From contig NZ_JALIQS010000006.1 of the NCBI RefSeq assembly GCF_024704725.1, positions 1 through 64,000 on the forward strand: a stretch of 64,000 bases of DNA. Direction: 5' to 3'. Positions 45,209 through 53,309 of this stretch are shown here, one piece after another. The position numbers and the translations under genes were made by a program. This DNA comes from Shinella sp. CPCC 101442. GTDB lineage: Bacteria; Pseudomonadota; Alphaproteobacteria; Rhizobiales; Rhizobiaceae. Position 1 is the first letter of the stretch; the number at the start of each line of letters is the position of its first letter. The notes beneath the pieces are model-generated. The model was not told the origin of the DNA and did no database searches. It saw nothing but the letters and a program-made list of their open reading frames with translations.

Positions 45209-46030
45209 TCAGTCGCCGTCGATTTCCGCGCCGATGATGGCGATCGCGCGCTGGTAGACGCTTGCCGCGTTCCAGCCCTGAAGGGCGCCGAAATTGCCCT
45301 GGCCCGGCTGGTAGCCGCCGCCAGCGCTCCAGCCGTGGCCGCGCAGGAAGTTGGCTGTGGAGGCGAGCGCGTCGGCCTTCGAGCCGACGAGGTCGATGCG
45401 GCCGTTGCCGTCGCCGTCGACGCCGTATTTCAGGACGTTGGCCGGCAGGAACTGCGTCTGGCCGATTTCGCCATGGGCCGCGCCACGGGCCGTCGTGCTC
45501 AGCGTGCCGTTCTGCACGAGCTGCAGGGCGGCGTAGAGCTGGTTGGTGAAGTAGTCCGAGCGACGGCAGTCATAGGCGAGCGTCGCAACGGCTGACAGCG
45601 TATGTTCCTTGCCGAGGAAGCCGCCGAAGCCGGTTTCCATGCCCCAGATGGCGAGCAGCGGGCCGGCCGGCACGCCGTAGCGGGCTTCGATACGCTCGAA
45701 GAGCGCGGCATTCTGCTTCTTCAGGCTCTTGCCGCGGTTGATGATGGCCTTGCCGCCGCGCTTCTGCATGAACTGGTCAAGCGAGAGCTTGAAGCTTTTC
45801 TGGCCGCGGTCGGCGCGGATCGTGGCTTTGGCATAGTTGACATTGGCGAAGGCCTTGTCGAGCGTCGAGCGGCTGATGCCGCGGCCGGCCGCCTCGTCCT
45901 TGAACGCCTCGGCCCAGGCCGAAAAACCGCTCGCATCGTTGCCGCACTTGGCGGCCTGTGCCGCTGCCGGTACCGCCGCCGTGGCGATCATTGCGGCCAG
46001 CACCTTGGCCACGCTCTTGATCATGCCCAT
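45209..46030 (-). CDS. Lytic murein transglycosylase (MltB/SLT_2 type)
   Basis: A 273-aa exported protein. Residues 1-28 are a signal peptide (MGMIKSVAKVLAAMIATAAVPAAAQA, cut in two parts; Ala-x-Ala site). The SLT_2 domain follows: FVNVNYA-type start, RYGVPAGPLLAIWGMETGFGG (about 119-139; the Glu is the expected catalytic acid), then GAAHGEIGQTQFLPANVLKYGVDGDGNGRIDL (in two parts, about 187-218). It cleaves peptidoglycan glycan strands in the periplasm. ATG 46030 has GGGG about 7 nt upstream; ATG 46024 is an alternative. Confidence 0.93.
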   Translation of the reverse strand: MGMIKSVAKVLAAMIATAAVPAAAQAAKCGNDASGFSAWAEAFKDEAAGRGISRSTLDKAFANVNYAKATIRADRGQKSFKLSLDQFMQKRGGKAIINRGKSLKKQNAALFERIEARYGVPAGPLLAIWGMETGFGGFLGKEHTLSAVATLAYDCRRSDYFTNQLYAALQLVQNGTLSTTARGAAHGEIGQTQFLPANVLKYGVDGDGNGRIDLVGSKADALASTANFLRGHGWSAGGGYQPGQGNFGALQGWNAASVYQRAIAIIGAEIDGD

Positions 46031-46138
46031 GAAAAACCCCGTGATCTCGTGAATTCCGCTGCGGGAGCATGGCATGCCCCCTGTTCCTGTCATAGCACCT
46101 TGCCGTGAACTTCAGGCCGCGAGGCCTGGGTCAAAGCG

Positions 46139-46177
46139 AAGTCCCGATTGTTCTCAAACGGAACAACCGGGACTTTT
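46139..46177 (-). terminator. Hairpin downstream of asd
   Basis: Arms of 15 bases (AAGTCCCGGTTGTTC / GAACAATCGGGACTT on the minus strand) pair fully with one G-U; the plus strand would have an A-C mismatch at the same point. The better pairing on the minus strand suggests it acts on the asd transcript, whose stop lies 64 bp before it. The U-tail on that strand is weak. Confidence 0.55.
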
Positions 46178-46240
46178 ATTTAAACTTGGTTAAAGGATCG
46201 TTGCCACATTTCACCGAAATGCGCGACCCCTCCCCAAAAA

Positions 46241-47275
46241 TCAGGCGGCCTGCTTCTTCGCCTTGATCAGGCCGCGCGCGACGAGCAGCTCGGCGATCTG
46301 GATGGCGTTGAGGGCGGCACCCTTGCGCAGGTTGTCGGAGACGACCCAGAGGTTGAGACCGTTTTCGACCGTCGCGTCCTCGCGGATGCGTGAAATGTAG
46401 GTGGCGTCTTCACCGGCCGATTCATACGGCGTGATGTAGCCGCCGTCCTCGTGCTTGTCGATGACCTGGCAACCCGGCGCCTCGCGCAGGATCTCGCGGG
46501 CTTCGTCCGCCGTGATTTCGTTTTCGAACTCGATGTTCACAGATTCGGAATGGCCGATGAAGACCGGAACGCGCACGGCCGTGCAGGTTACCTTGATCTT
46601 CGGGTCGAGCATCTTCTTGGTTTCGGCGAGAACCTTCCACTCTTCCTTCGTGTAGCCGTCTTCCATGAAGCTATCGATATGCGGAATGACGTTGAAGGCG
46701 ATGCGCTTGGTGAACTTCTTCGTTTCGACCGGGTCGGCCACGAAGACGGCACGGGTCTGCTGGAAGAGTTCGTCCATGCCTTCCTTGCCGGCACCGGAAA
46801 CCGACTGATAGGTCGAGACGACGACGCGCTTGATCTTGGCGCGATCATGCAGCGGCTTCAGTGCGACGACCAGCTGGGCGGTCGAGCAATTCGGGTTGGC
46901 GATGATGTTCTTGCGGGTGAACAGGCTGATGGCGTCCGGGTTCACTTCCGGAACGATCAAGGGAACGTCGGCGTCGTAGCGCCAGGCGGACGAGTTGTCG
47001 ATGACGACGCAGCCCTTGGCGCCGATCTTCGGCGACCACTTCTGCGAAACCGTGCCGCCGGCCGACATCAGGCAGATGTCGGTGTCCGAGAAGTCGTAGT
47101 TTTCGAGGTTCTGGACCTTCAGCGTCTTGTCGCCGAAGGACACTTCGGTGCCGAACGAGCGGCTGGAGGCCAGCGCCACGACTTCGTCGGCCGGGAAGCC
47201 CCGCTCGGAAAGGATGTTCAGCATCTCACGGCCGACATTGCCGGTCGCGCCGACGATTGCGATCTTGAAACCCAT
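46241..47275 (-). CDS. asd: Aspartate-semialdehyde dehydrogenase
   Basis: A 344-aa Asd, reducing aspartyl-4-phosphate to aspartate semialdehyde, the branch point to lysine, diaminopimelate, threonine and methionine. The NADP fold is IVGATGNVGREML (about 7-19); the catalytic Cys130 is in NPNCSTAQ. VSGAGKEGMDEL (about 162-173) and HSESVNIEFE (about 247-256) are family blocks. It is preceded by a 39-codon Thr/Lys-rich leader ORF and two hairpins, suggesting attenuation by pathway end products. Only a weak AGAGAGC precedes the ATG. Confidence 0.97.
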   Translation of the reverse strand: MGFKIAIVGATGNVGREMLNILSERGFPADEVVALASSRSFGTEVSFGDKTLKVQNLENYDFSDTDICLMSAGGTVSQKWSPKIGAKGCVVIDNSSAWRYDADVPLIVPEVNPDAISLFTRKNIIANPNCSTAQLVVALKPLHDRAKIKRVVVSTYQSVSGAGKEGMDELFQQTRAVFVADPVETKKFTKRIAFNVIPHIDSFMEDGYTKEEWKVLAETKKMLDPKIKVTCTAVRVPVFIGHSESVNIEFENEITADEAREILREAPGCQVIDKHEDGGYITPYESAGEDATYISRIREDATVENGLNLWVVSDNLRKGAALNAIQIAELLVARGLIKAKKQAA

Positions 47276-47387
47276 ATTTATGCTCTCTTTCTCTGTCTCT
47301 CCGCGGGGTCAGGAGGGGAAACCCGCCGGCCTTGACGCGGGTTTCGGTCCCCGGCCATACCGGGGAGAGAGCGGTGGGCCAGAGACG
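47276..47387 (-). promoter_or_regulatory. asd leader RNA with two hairpins
   Basis: Between the leader-ORF stop and asd the minus-strand RNA can form CCCCGG-5 nt-CCGGGG (47349-47365) and GAAACCCGC-10 nt-GCGGGTTTC (47318-47345). Neither has a U-run. GCTCTCT near 47366-47372 can also pair with AGAGAGC at 47282-47288, just before the asd ATG, which would hide the ribosome site. This fits a switch between alternative structures controlled by ribosome position on the leader ORF (inference). Confidence 0.5.
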
Positions 47388-47507
47388 TCAGACGGTTTTC
47401 GTCGTCGTTTTGGCCGTTGTTTTGGAAATCGATACGCAATAGCGAACCCGTCCGGCGTTGAAGGCCGGAGCGATCATGCTGGCGATGGTAAGACCAAAGC
47501 GGTTCAT
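47388..47507 (-). CDS. Thr/Lys-rich leader peptide upstream of asd
   Basis: A 39-codon ORF on the asd strand starts MNRFGLTIASMIAPAFN and ends SKTTAKTTTKTV. Six of its last eleven residues are Thr and three are Lys, with another Thr and Lys-type context just before. AGGGA lies 6-7 nt before its ATG. The stop is 112 nt before asd. The clustered codons for two end products of the pathway that Asd feeds match the logic of amino-acid attenuation leaders such as thrL of E. coli. Small size means coding cannot be proven from one sequence. Confidence 0.6.
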   Translation of the reverse strand: MNRFGLTIASMIAPAFNAGRVRYCVSISKTTAKTTTKTV

Positions 47508-47764
47508 GTCGGTTCCCTTGCGTGCGTGCTGAATACGCTCATCTTGCGAAGAGTCAAGCCTTGCAGGATGAATGCGGCGTTTCAGTGAGACCAGCAGCCT
47601 GTAACTTAAGTCGTAGGCCGAAAGTCATAAGCCCAAAGCAGCGCTGATGTCACAATCCATTTTCTGCCATCCTTCCATCAGGCGCACCCCGTCCGGTGTT
47701 TTTAGGGAGAAACTCCGGACCCCATGGGCTGCCCCGACACGCCGTTTTTGTGGAGGACAAACAA
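47508..47764. other. asd / MHS-transporter divergent promoter region
   Basis: No further gene is seen here. The imperfect dyad GTCCGG-GTTT / AAAC-CCGGAC spans 47691-47720, 45 bp before the transporter start, and would fold in its mRNA leader. GTGGAGGACAA just before ATG 47765 is the transporter RBS. Promoters for asd (leftward) and the transporter (rightward) must lie here; no clear -35/-10 pair was recognised. Confidence 0.4.
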
Positions 47765-49654
47765 ATGGCAAATGTTTCGACGGCAGGCACCGCCAAGGCG
47801 GCGCCGATGACCGGCGAGCAGAAGAAGGTGATCTTCGCCTCTTCGCTCGGCACAGTTTTCGAATGGTATGATTTCTATCTTTACGGTTCGCTGGCGATCT
47901 ATATCGGCGCCACCTTCTTCAGCCAGTATCCGGAAACGACGCGCAACATCTTTGCGCTGCTGGCCTTTGCTGCCGGCTTTCTCGTTCGTCCGTTCGGCGC
48001 GCTGGTGTTCGGCCGTCTCGGCGACCTTGTCGGCCGCAAATACACCTTCCTCGTCACCATCCTCATCATGGGCGTCTCGACCTTCGTCGTGGGTCTTCTG
48101 CCCGGTGCCGCCACCATCGGTATCGCCGCTCCGATCATCCTGATCCTGCTGCGCATGCTGCAGGGCCTGGCACTCGGTGGTGAATATGGTGGTGCTGCCA
48201 CCTACGTGGCCGAGCACGCTCCGGAGGGCCGGCGCGGCTACTTCACCTCGTGGATCCAGACGACGGCGACGCTCGGCCTGTTCCTGTCGCTGGTGGTCAT
48301 CCTCGCGGTACAGTTCATTGTCGGCAAGGAAGCCTTCGCCGAATGGGGCTGGCGCATTCCGTTCCTGCTGTCGGTCGTTCTCCTCGGCGTCTCCGTCTGG
48401 ATCCGCCTGAAGATGAACGAATCGCCGGCCTTTGCGAAAATGAAGGAAGAGGGCAAGGGCTCCAAGGCACCGCTGACGGAAGCCTTCGGTCAGTGGCGCA
48501 ACGCCAAGATCGCGCTGCTCGCGCTGTTCGGCGCCGTCGTCGGCCAGGCCGTCGTCTGGTATTCCGGCCAGTTCTACGCGCTGTTCTTCCTGACGGGCGT
48601 GCTGAAGGTCGATGGCCAGTCGGCGAACATCATGGTCGCCTGCTCGCTGCTGCTCGGCACCGGCTTCTTCGTCTTCTTCGGCTGGCTGTCCGACAAGATC
48701 GGCCGCAAGCCGATCATCATGGCCGGCCTGCTGCTTGCCATGCTGACCTATTTCCCGCTGTTCAAGGCGCTGACCTGGGCCGGCAACCCGGCGCTGGCAC
48801 AGGCGCAGGCAACGGTTCGCGCAACGGTGACCGCCGCTCCCGATGACTGCAAGTTCCAGTTCAACCCGACGGGCACGGCGAAGTTCACCACCTCGTGCGA
48901 TATCGCGACCTCGTTCCTGACCCGCAACTCGGTGCCCTATGACGTCGTCACCACGGCGGCTGCCGGCACGGCGGCGACGGTCAAGATCGGCGAACAGACG
49001 ATCAACAGCTACGATGCGATCGCGGCCGGCGACCAGGCCAAGGCGCTTGACGGTGCCTTCCAGAAGCAGACCAACATCGCGCTTCACGATGCCGGCTACC
49101 CGCTGGTCCGTGGTGCGGCCAAGGTTCTGGACAGCAAGCTCGATGCTTTCGTCACAGCCAACCCCGAACTCGCGCTCGATGCGGCTGCCATCCGCGCCGG
49201 CGAAAAGACGACCATGCCGGCAGCCGACCTCGTCAAGGCGAAGCTGCTGACGGCCGAAGAAGCCAATGGCGTCACCGACATGACGGTCTACTCGATTGCC
49301 GGTGGCGGTGCCTTCACCATGGTCGCGGATCCCGCAAACGTGAACTGGGTCACGATCATTGCCGTCCTGACGGTCCTCGTGATCTACGTCACCATGGTCT
49401 ACGGCCCGATCGCCGCCCTGCTGGTCGAACTCTTCCCGACCCGCATCCGCTACACCGGCATGTCGCTGCCCTACCATATCGGCAACGGCTGGTTCGGCGG
49501 TCTGCTGCCGGCAACGGCCTTCGCGATGAGCGCTGCCCAGGGCGATATCTACTTCGGCCTCTGGTATCCGATCATCTTCGCAGGCCTCACGCTGGTCATC
49601 GGTCTTCTCTTCCTGCCGGAAACGAAGGACCGCGATATCCACGCCATGGATTGA
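47765..49654 (+). CDS. MHS-family MFS transporter with large periplasmic insert
   Basis: A 629-aa MFS permease of the metabolite:H+ symporter family. VFEWYDFYLYGSLA (TM1, about 32-45), GRLGDLVGRKYT (motif A, about 88-99), and GLALGGEYGGAATYVAEHAP (about 133-152) are MHS signatures; relatives carry 2-oxoglutarate, proline/betaine, citrate or shikimate. The predicted 12 helices are split between TM9 (about 315-337) and TM10 (about 525-555) by about 185 residues, including DDCKFQF and TTSCDIA, whose two Cys could form a disulfide. By topology this insert is periplasmic. Substrate unknown. AGGA lies 7-9 nt before ATG. Confidence 0.88.
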   Translation: MANVSTAGTAKAAPMTGEQKKVIFASSLGTVFEWYDFYLYGSLAIYIGATFFSQYPETTRNIFALLAFAAGFLVRPFGALVFGRLGDLVGRKYTFLVTILIMGVSTFVVGLLPGAATIGIAAPIILILLRMLQGLALGGEYGGAATYVAEHAPEGRRGYFTSWIQTTATLGLFLSLVVILAVQFIVGKEAFAEWGWRIPFLLSVVLLGVSVWIRLKMNESPAFAKMKEEGKGSKAPLTEAFGQWRNAKIALLALFGAVVGQAVVWYSGQFYALFFLTGVLKVDGQSANIMVACSLLLGTGFFVFFGWLSDKIGRKPIIMAGLLLAMLTYFPLFKALTWAGNPALAQAQATVRATVTAAPDDCKFQFNPTGTAKFTTSCDIATSFLTRNSVPYDVVTTAAAGTAATVKIGEQTINSYDAIAAGDQAKALDGAFQKQTNIALHDAGYPLVRGAAKVLDSKLDAFVTANPELALDAAAIRAGEKTTMPAADLVKAKLLTAEEANGVTDMTVYSIAGGGAFTMVADPANVNWVTIIAVLTVLVIYVTMVYGPIAALLVELFPTRIRYTGMSLPYHIGNGWFGGLLPATAFAMSAAQGDIYFGLWYPIIFAGLTLVIGLLFLPETKDRDIHAMD

Positions 49655-49680
49655 TCTCCCCCTTCCGATGAGTTCATGGC

Positions 49681-49717
49681 AACCCGGCTCGTGGCAACAC
49701 GGGCCGGGTTTTTGTTT
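49681..49717 (+). terminator. Terminator after MHS transporter
   Basis: AACCCGGCTCGTG pairs over 13 bp with CACGGGCCGGGTT (one G-U) around a GCAA tetraloop, followed by TTTGTTT. It begins 26 bp after the transporter stop and touches the end of the convergent PAP2 gene. Confidence 0.85.
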
Positions 49718-50409
49718 CACGGATCTGGCAGAAGCGATTTGGGCAGCGGCCAGCCGCGTGGATCGAAGCGGAACAGCCATTCCTTGCGGGCGAAGAGGAA
49801 AGCGGTGGCGACGGCCGTCCAGAGGCCGAGCAGCAGACCTGCGGCGACATCGCTGGGGTAGTGCGCCCCGACGATGACACGCGAGACGCCGATCGTCAGG
49901 GCGCCGAGCAGGAAGAGCGGCCTGAGCTGCGGCGCCAGCATCGAGAAGGCGCCGAAGAAAGCGCCGACGGCCGCCGAATGGCCGGATGGAAAGCTGGAAT
50001 AGAGGTCGTCATAGGCAAAGGGCGTCAGGCTGTAGGCGCCGTGTTCGGCAAAGAGTTCCGGCCGCGCCCGCCCCACGACCAGCTTGACGAGGTGGACAAG
50101 CGCACTCGTCGCGCCAATCGTCAGAAGGAAATAGAGCGGCAGCCGCCACGCGGTTCTCGTCCTGCCCGCCAGCGTCTCGTTCCTGCCGATCCGATGCGCG
50201 ACATAGGCGAGCATGACGAGCACACCGGAGCCATAGATCATCCAGCTGAAGGTGCCGAAATCGGTGATGCGCTCGTTGAAGGCGACGACGGCGCCGGGAA
50301 GACCCTGTGCGCGCTGCGATATCGCCGGATCGAACGGGATGAGCCCCACGACGAGCACGACGGTGGCGGCGAAGATCCAGAGCGAGGAGGTCGCGAGCGA
50401 TCGGTTCAT
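49717..50409 (-). CDS. PAP2-family membrane phosphatase
   Basis: A 230-aa membrane protein with about six hydrophobic segments and the three phosphatidic-acid-phosphatase motifs: KLVVGRARPE (about 116-125), SFPSGHSA (about 146-153) and SRVIVGAHYPSD (about 184-195) with the catalytic His residues. Enzymes of this clan dephosphorylate lipid phosphates such as undecaprenyl pyrophosphate or lipid A (LpxE-like); the substrate here is open. AAGGGA about 8 nt before ATG 50409 fixes the start. Confidence 0.9.
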   Translation of the reverse strand: MNRSLATSSLWIFAATVVLVVGLIPFDPAISQRAQGLPGAVVAFNERITDFGTFSWMIYGSGVLVMLAYVAHRIGRNETLAGRTRTAWRLPLYFLLTIGATSALVHLVKLVVGRARPELFAEHGAYSLTPFAYDDLYSSFPSGHSAAVGAFFGAFSMLAPQLRPLFLLGALTIGVSRVIVGAHYPSDVAAGLLLGLWTAVATAFLFARKEWLFRFDPRGWPLPKSLLPDP

Positions 50410-50475
50410 GGCTTTCCCTTGCAGATGGCGTCGCTTCCATGTGTTGGCGCAAGGCGGCTTTTCAAGGGAAGCAAA

Positions 50476-50516
50476 CGAAAAAGGCTCCCGGAGCGGGTGC
50501 GCCGGGAGCCTTTTCA
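50476..50516. terminator. Bidirectional terminator after leuB
   Basis: AAGGCTCCCGG / CCGGGAGCCTT, 11-bp stem with a 10-nt loop, has TTTTT on the minus strand and TTTT on the plus strand. It ends leuB transcription 20 bp after its stop. Confidence 0.85.
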
Positions 50517-50531
50517 GCATTGCGTCTCGGC

Positions 50532-51641
50532 TCAGGCCGAGAGCTTCTTGAACGCTGCGAGGATCGCGTCGCCCATTTCCGTCGTGCCGACCTGGCGGCT
50601 GCCTTCGGACATGATGTCGCCGGTGCGAACGCCGCTGTCGAGCACGTTGGCGATCGCCTTTTCCAGATTGTCGGCTTCCGCGACCATGTTGAACGAGTAG
50701 CGCAGGCACATGGCGAAGGAGGCGATCATGGCGATCGGGTTGGCAATGCCCTTGCCGGCAATGTCCGGTGCCGAGCCGTGCACGGGCTCGTAGAGCGCCT
50801 TGCGCTGGCCCTTGGCATCAGGCGCGCCGAGCGAGGCGGACGGCAGCATGCCGAGCGAGCCGGTCAGCATGGCGGCAACGTCGGAGAGCATGTCGCCGAA
50901 CAGGTTGTCGGTGACGATGACGTCGAACTGTTTGGGCGCACGAACGAGCTGCATGCCGCCGGCGTCAGCCAGCATGTGCTCGAGCTGCACGTCGGAATAG
51001 GCGCGCTTGTGCGTTTCCGTCACGACCTGGTTCCACAGAACGCCGGACTTCATGACGTTGCGCTTTTCCATCGAGCATACGCGGTTGCCGCGCGTGCGGG
51101 CCAGTTCGAAGGCGACGCCGGCGATGCGCTCGATCTCGTAGGTGTCGTAGACCTGTGTGTCGATGCCGCGCTTCTGGCCGTTGCCGAGGTCGATGATCTC
51201 CTTCGGCTCGCCGAAATAGACGCCGCCGGTCAGTTCGCGCACGATGAGGATGTCGAGGCCCTCGACCAGCTCGGGCTTCAGCGAGGAGGCGTTGGCGAGT
51301 GCCGGGTAGCAGATCGCCGGGCGCAGGTTCGCAAACAGCTTCAGGTCCTTGCGCAGGCGCAGCAGGCCGGCTTCCGGGCGTACTTCATAGGGAACGGCAT
51401 CCCATTTCGGGCCGCCGACGGCGCCGAACAGCACGGCATCCGCCGCAAGCGCCTTCTCCATGTCGCCTTCCGAGATCGCCGCGCCATGGGCGTCGTAGGC
51501 CGAGCCGCCGACGAGGCCTTCGTCGGTCGTGAAGCCGGCGCCGAGTTCGGCGTTCATATAGGCGATGATCTTGCGGACTTCCGCCATGGCTTCCGGGCCG
51601 ATGCCGTCGCCGGGCAGGAGGAGGAGGTTACGCGCTGTCAT
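50532..51641 (-). CDS. leuB: 3-isopropylmalate dehydrogenase
   Basis: A 369-aa LeuB, oxidatively decarboxylating 3-isopropylmalate in leucine synthesis. [13 protein letters not shown] (about 6-18), VREXTGGXYFG as [13 protein letters not shown] (about 134-146), and the metal-binding [17 protein letters not shown] (about 239-255) are intact; the NAD-type loop [14 protein letters not shown] (about 287-300) is present. AAGGA lies 7-8 nt upstream. It is the last of leuD-ridA-leuB, 108 bp after ridA, so it may have an extra promoter. Confidence 0.97.
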   Translation of the reverse strand: MTARNLLLLPGDGIGPEAMAEVRKIIAYMNAELGAGFTTDEGLVGGSAYDAHGAAISEGDMEKALAADAVLFGAVGGPKWDAVPYEVRPEAGLLRLRKDLKLFANLRPAICYPALANASSLKPELVEGLDILIVRELTGGVYFGEPKEIIDLGNGQKRGIDTQVYDTYEIERIAGVAFELARTRGNRVCSMEKRNVMKSGVLWNQVVTETHKRAYSDVQLEHMLADAGGMQLVRAPKQFDVIVTDNLFGDMLSDVAAMLTGSLGMLPSASLGAPDAKGQRKALYEPVHGSAPDIAGKGIANPIAMIASFAMCLRYSFNMVAEADNLEKAIANVLDSGVRTGDIMSEGSRQVGTTEMGDAILAAFKKLSA

Positions 51642-51749
51642 GGGATTTTCCTTGATGTCACGGATTGGTCGCGCGCTTCTTAGCGCAACTTCCGTTCAAG
51701 GAAAATCGTCACAACGAAAGATTTTTGCGCGAAGGCCTTGGCCTTTCGG

Positions 51750-52130
51750 CTAGCTGCGGCGCAGCGCCGTGACTTCGATTTCGATCAGCATTTCCGGCCG
51801 GATGAGGTCGCAGACCACCATGGTGGCGGCAGGGCGGATCGTGCCGAAGGTTTCGCCGAGGATCGGGAAGACGCGGTCGGCGAAGGCGGCTTCGGTCACG
51901 TAATAGTGGCAGCGCACGACGTCCTCGAAGGAAAACCCGGCATCGGACAACACCTTGCCGATAGTGGCGAGGCAATTGCGCGTCTGGTCTTCGACGCCAT
52001 CGGGCATGGTCATGCTGGCGTAGTCGTAGCCGGTCGTCCCGGAAACGAAGCACCAGTCGCCCTGAACGACGGCGCGCGAATAGCCCGCCGTCGCTTCAAA
52101 AGGAGAGCCGGACGAGATCAGCCGGCGCAT
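51750..52130 (-). CDS. RidA/YjgF family protein
   Basis: A 126-aa RidA-family protein. These trimers hydrolyse reactive imine/enamine intermediates made by PLP enzymes, or have other small-molecule roles. The start RRLISSGSPFEATAGYSRAV, WCFVSGTTGYD (about 26-36) and IRPAATMVVCDLIRPEMLIEIEVTAL (in two parts, about 97-122) match the family; the latter carries the Arg and Glu of the active site. It lies 4 bp after leuD, between two leucine genes, consistent with protecting branched-chain metabolism from imine damage. Confidence 0.92.
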   Translation of the reverse strand: MRRLISSGSPFEATAGYSRAVVQGDWCFVSGTTGYDYASMTMPDGVEDQTRNCLATIGKVLSDAGFSFEDVVRCHYYVTEAAFADRVFPILGETFGTIRPAATMVVCDLIRPEMLIEIEVTALRRS

Positions 52131-52134
52131 GGTC

Positions 52135-52740
52135 TCAGGCCCAGGGGCGCGAGGAGGCGTTCTGCTTTTCGAAACTGTCGATGGCGGTCGCCTTCTCCAG
52201 CGTCAGGCCGATGTCGTCGAGGCCGTTCAGCAGGCAGTGGCGACGGAAGGCGTCGATATCGAAGGTGATGCGGCCGCCGTCGGGACCGGTGATTTCCTGG
52301 GTTTCCAGGTCGACGGTCAGGATGGCGTTCGAGCCGCGGCTGGCGTCGTCCATCAGCTTGTCGAGGTCGTCTTGGCTGACGACGATCGGCAGGATGCCGT
52401 TCTTGAAACAGTTGTTGTAGAAGATGTCGGCAAAGCTGGTAGAGATGACGCAGCGGATGCCGAAGTCGAGCAGGGCCCACGGGGCGTGTTCGCGCGACGA
52501 GCCGCAGCCGAAATTGTCGCCTGCGACCAGGATTGAGGCGTTCTGGTAGGCGGGCTTGTTCAGCACGAAATCTTCGTTGACGCTGCCGTCTTCATGAAAG
52601 CGTGCTTCGGCGAACAGACCCTTGCCGAGGCCGGTGCGCTTGATCGTCTTCAGGTAATCCTTCGGAATGATCATGTCCGTGTCGATATTGACGACGGGAA
52701 GCGGCGCGGCGACGCCGGTCAGCTTGACGAACTTGTCCAT
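52135..52740 (-). CDS. leuD: 3-isopropylmalate dehydratase small subunit
   Basis: A 201-aa LeuD, partner of LeuC in isomerising 2- to 3-isopropylmalate. [17 protein letters not shown] (about 18-34) and [21 protein letters not shown] (in two parts, about 74-94) form the swivel-domain active site; [10 protein letters not shown] (about 112-121) is the third block. GAGGG lies about 8 nt before ATG. First gene of a leftward trio with ridA and leuB; leuC is not in the window. Confidence 0.97.
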   Translation of the reverse strand: MDKFVKLTGVAAPLPVVNIDTDMIIPKDYLKTIKRTGLGKGLFAEARFHEDGSVNEDFVLNKPAYQNASILVAGDNFGCGSSREHAPWALLDFGIRCVISTSFADIFYNNCFKNGILPIVVSQDDLDKLMDDASRGSNAILTVDLETQEITGPDGGRITFDIDAFRRHCLLNGLDDIGLTLEKATAIDSFEKQNASSRPWA

Positions 52741-52893
52741 GCGGAAACCCTCGAAATGCGGTGGTGTGATTTTGCCAAGCGTTTAGATCAGTTTTCCCGC
52801 AATTTGAAGGGAAATCTTGATCAAGGGCCGCAAACGCAGCCGCCGGGCGCGAAAAAGCGGCGCCCGGATGTCCCTGACGGGATGAGACCCTGC

Positions 52894-53148
52894 TTAGAGG
52901 TCGATGATCGTGCCGCGACCGTCGTTCCAGATGCGCGGCTCGCGCTGGCCGGGGGCCGCGCGGGTGTTGCGGGCGCGCGCCGTGGCGCGGACCGGTGCCG
53001 GCTGGAGTTTGCCTGCGAGCATGGAACCGAGCATCAGCACGGCGGCAATGCCGGCGATGGCAAGGCCGATCGAAGCGGCGAACAGGACGGTTGCTCCTGC
53101 GACCAGCATGGCGAAGACGGTGAAGACGATAGAGCGGATGCGCTGCAT
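52894..53148 (-). CDS. Small membrane protein, unknown
   Basis: An 84-aa protein with an N-terminal hydrophobic stretch (SIVFTVFAMLVAGATVLFAASIGLAIAGIAAVLMLGS, two helices at about 5-42) and a basic, Pro/Arg-rich tail ending REPRIWNDGRGTIIDL. Similar small proteins with this IIDL-type end occur in Rhizobiales; no function is known. ATG 53148 has AAGGG 10 nt upstream; an in-frame ATG at 53169 adds 7 residues. Leftward, upstream of leuD but separated by 153 bp with a GC hairpin at 52843-52867. Confidence 0.75.
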   Translation of the reverse strand: MQRIRSIVFTVFAMLVAGATVLFAASIGLAIAGIAAVLMLGSMLAGKLQPAPVRATARARNTRAAPGQREPRIWNDGRGTIIDL

Positions 53149-53309
53149 TTTGATTTGCCCTTTCTGCAAAGAGCAATGTGGGGACGGATTTTGTCCATTG
53201 CAAGGCCGCTATCATTAGACTGAAGTGCTATGACGTGCTTTGCGCATCATGCACGACGCGCGGCACCGTTGTGCTTGCCGGCCGCGAAAAAGCGCGGCAA
53301 AAAGGACCA

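Noticed and set aside
46031-46177. Plus-strand small RNA ending at the 46139-46175 hairpin
   Set aside because: The hairpin pairs better on the minus strand and no plus-strand promoter was seen.
47702-49780. 692-codon minus-strand frame opposite the MHS transporter
   Set aside because: Composition (Arg, Asp, Gln, Gly) is that of an antisense shadow; the plus strand encodes recognisable helices.
52843-52867. GC hairpin CCGGGCGC / GCGCCCGG after the small membrane gene
   Set aside because: No U-tail on the relevant strand and a 9-nt loop; too weak to call a terminator.
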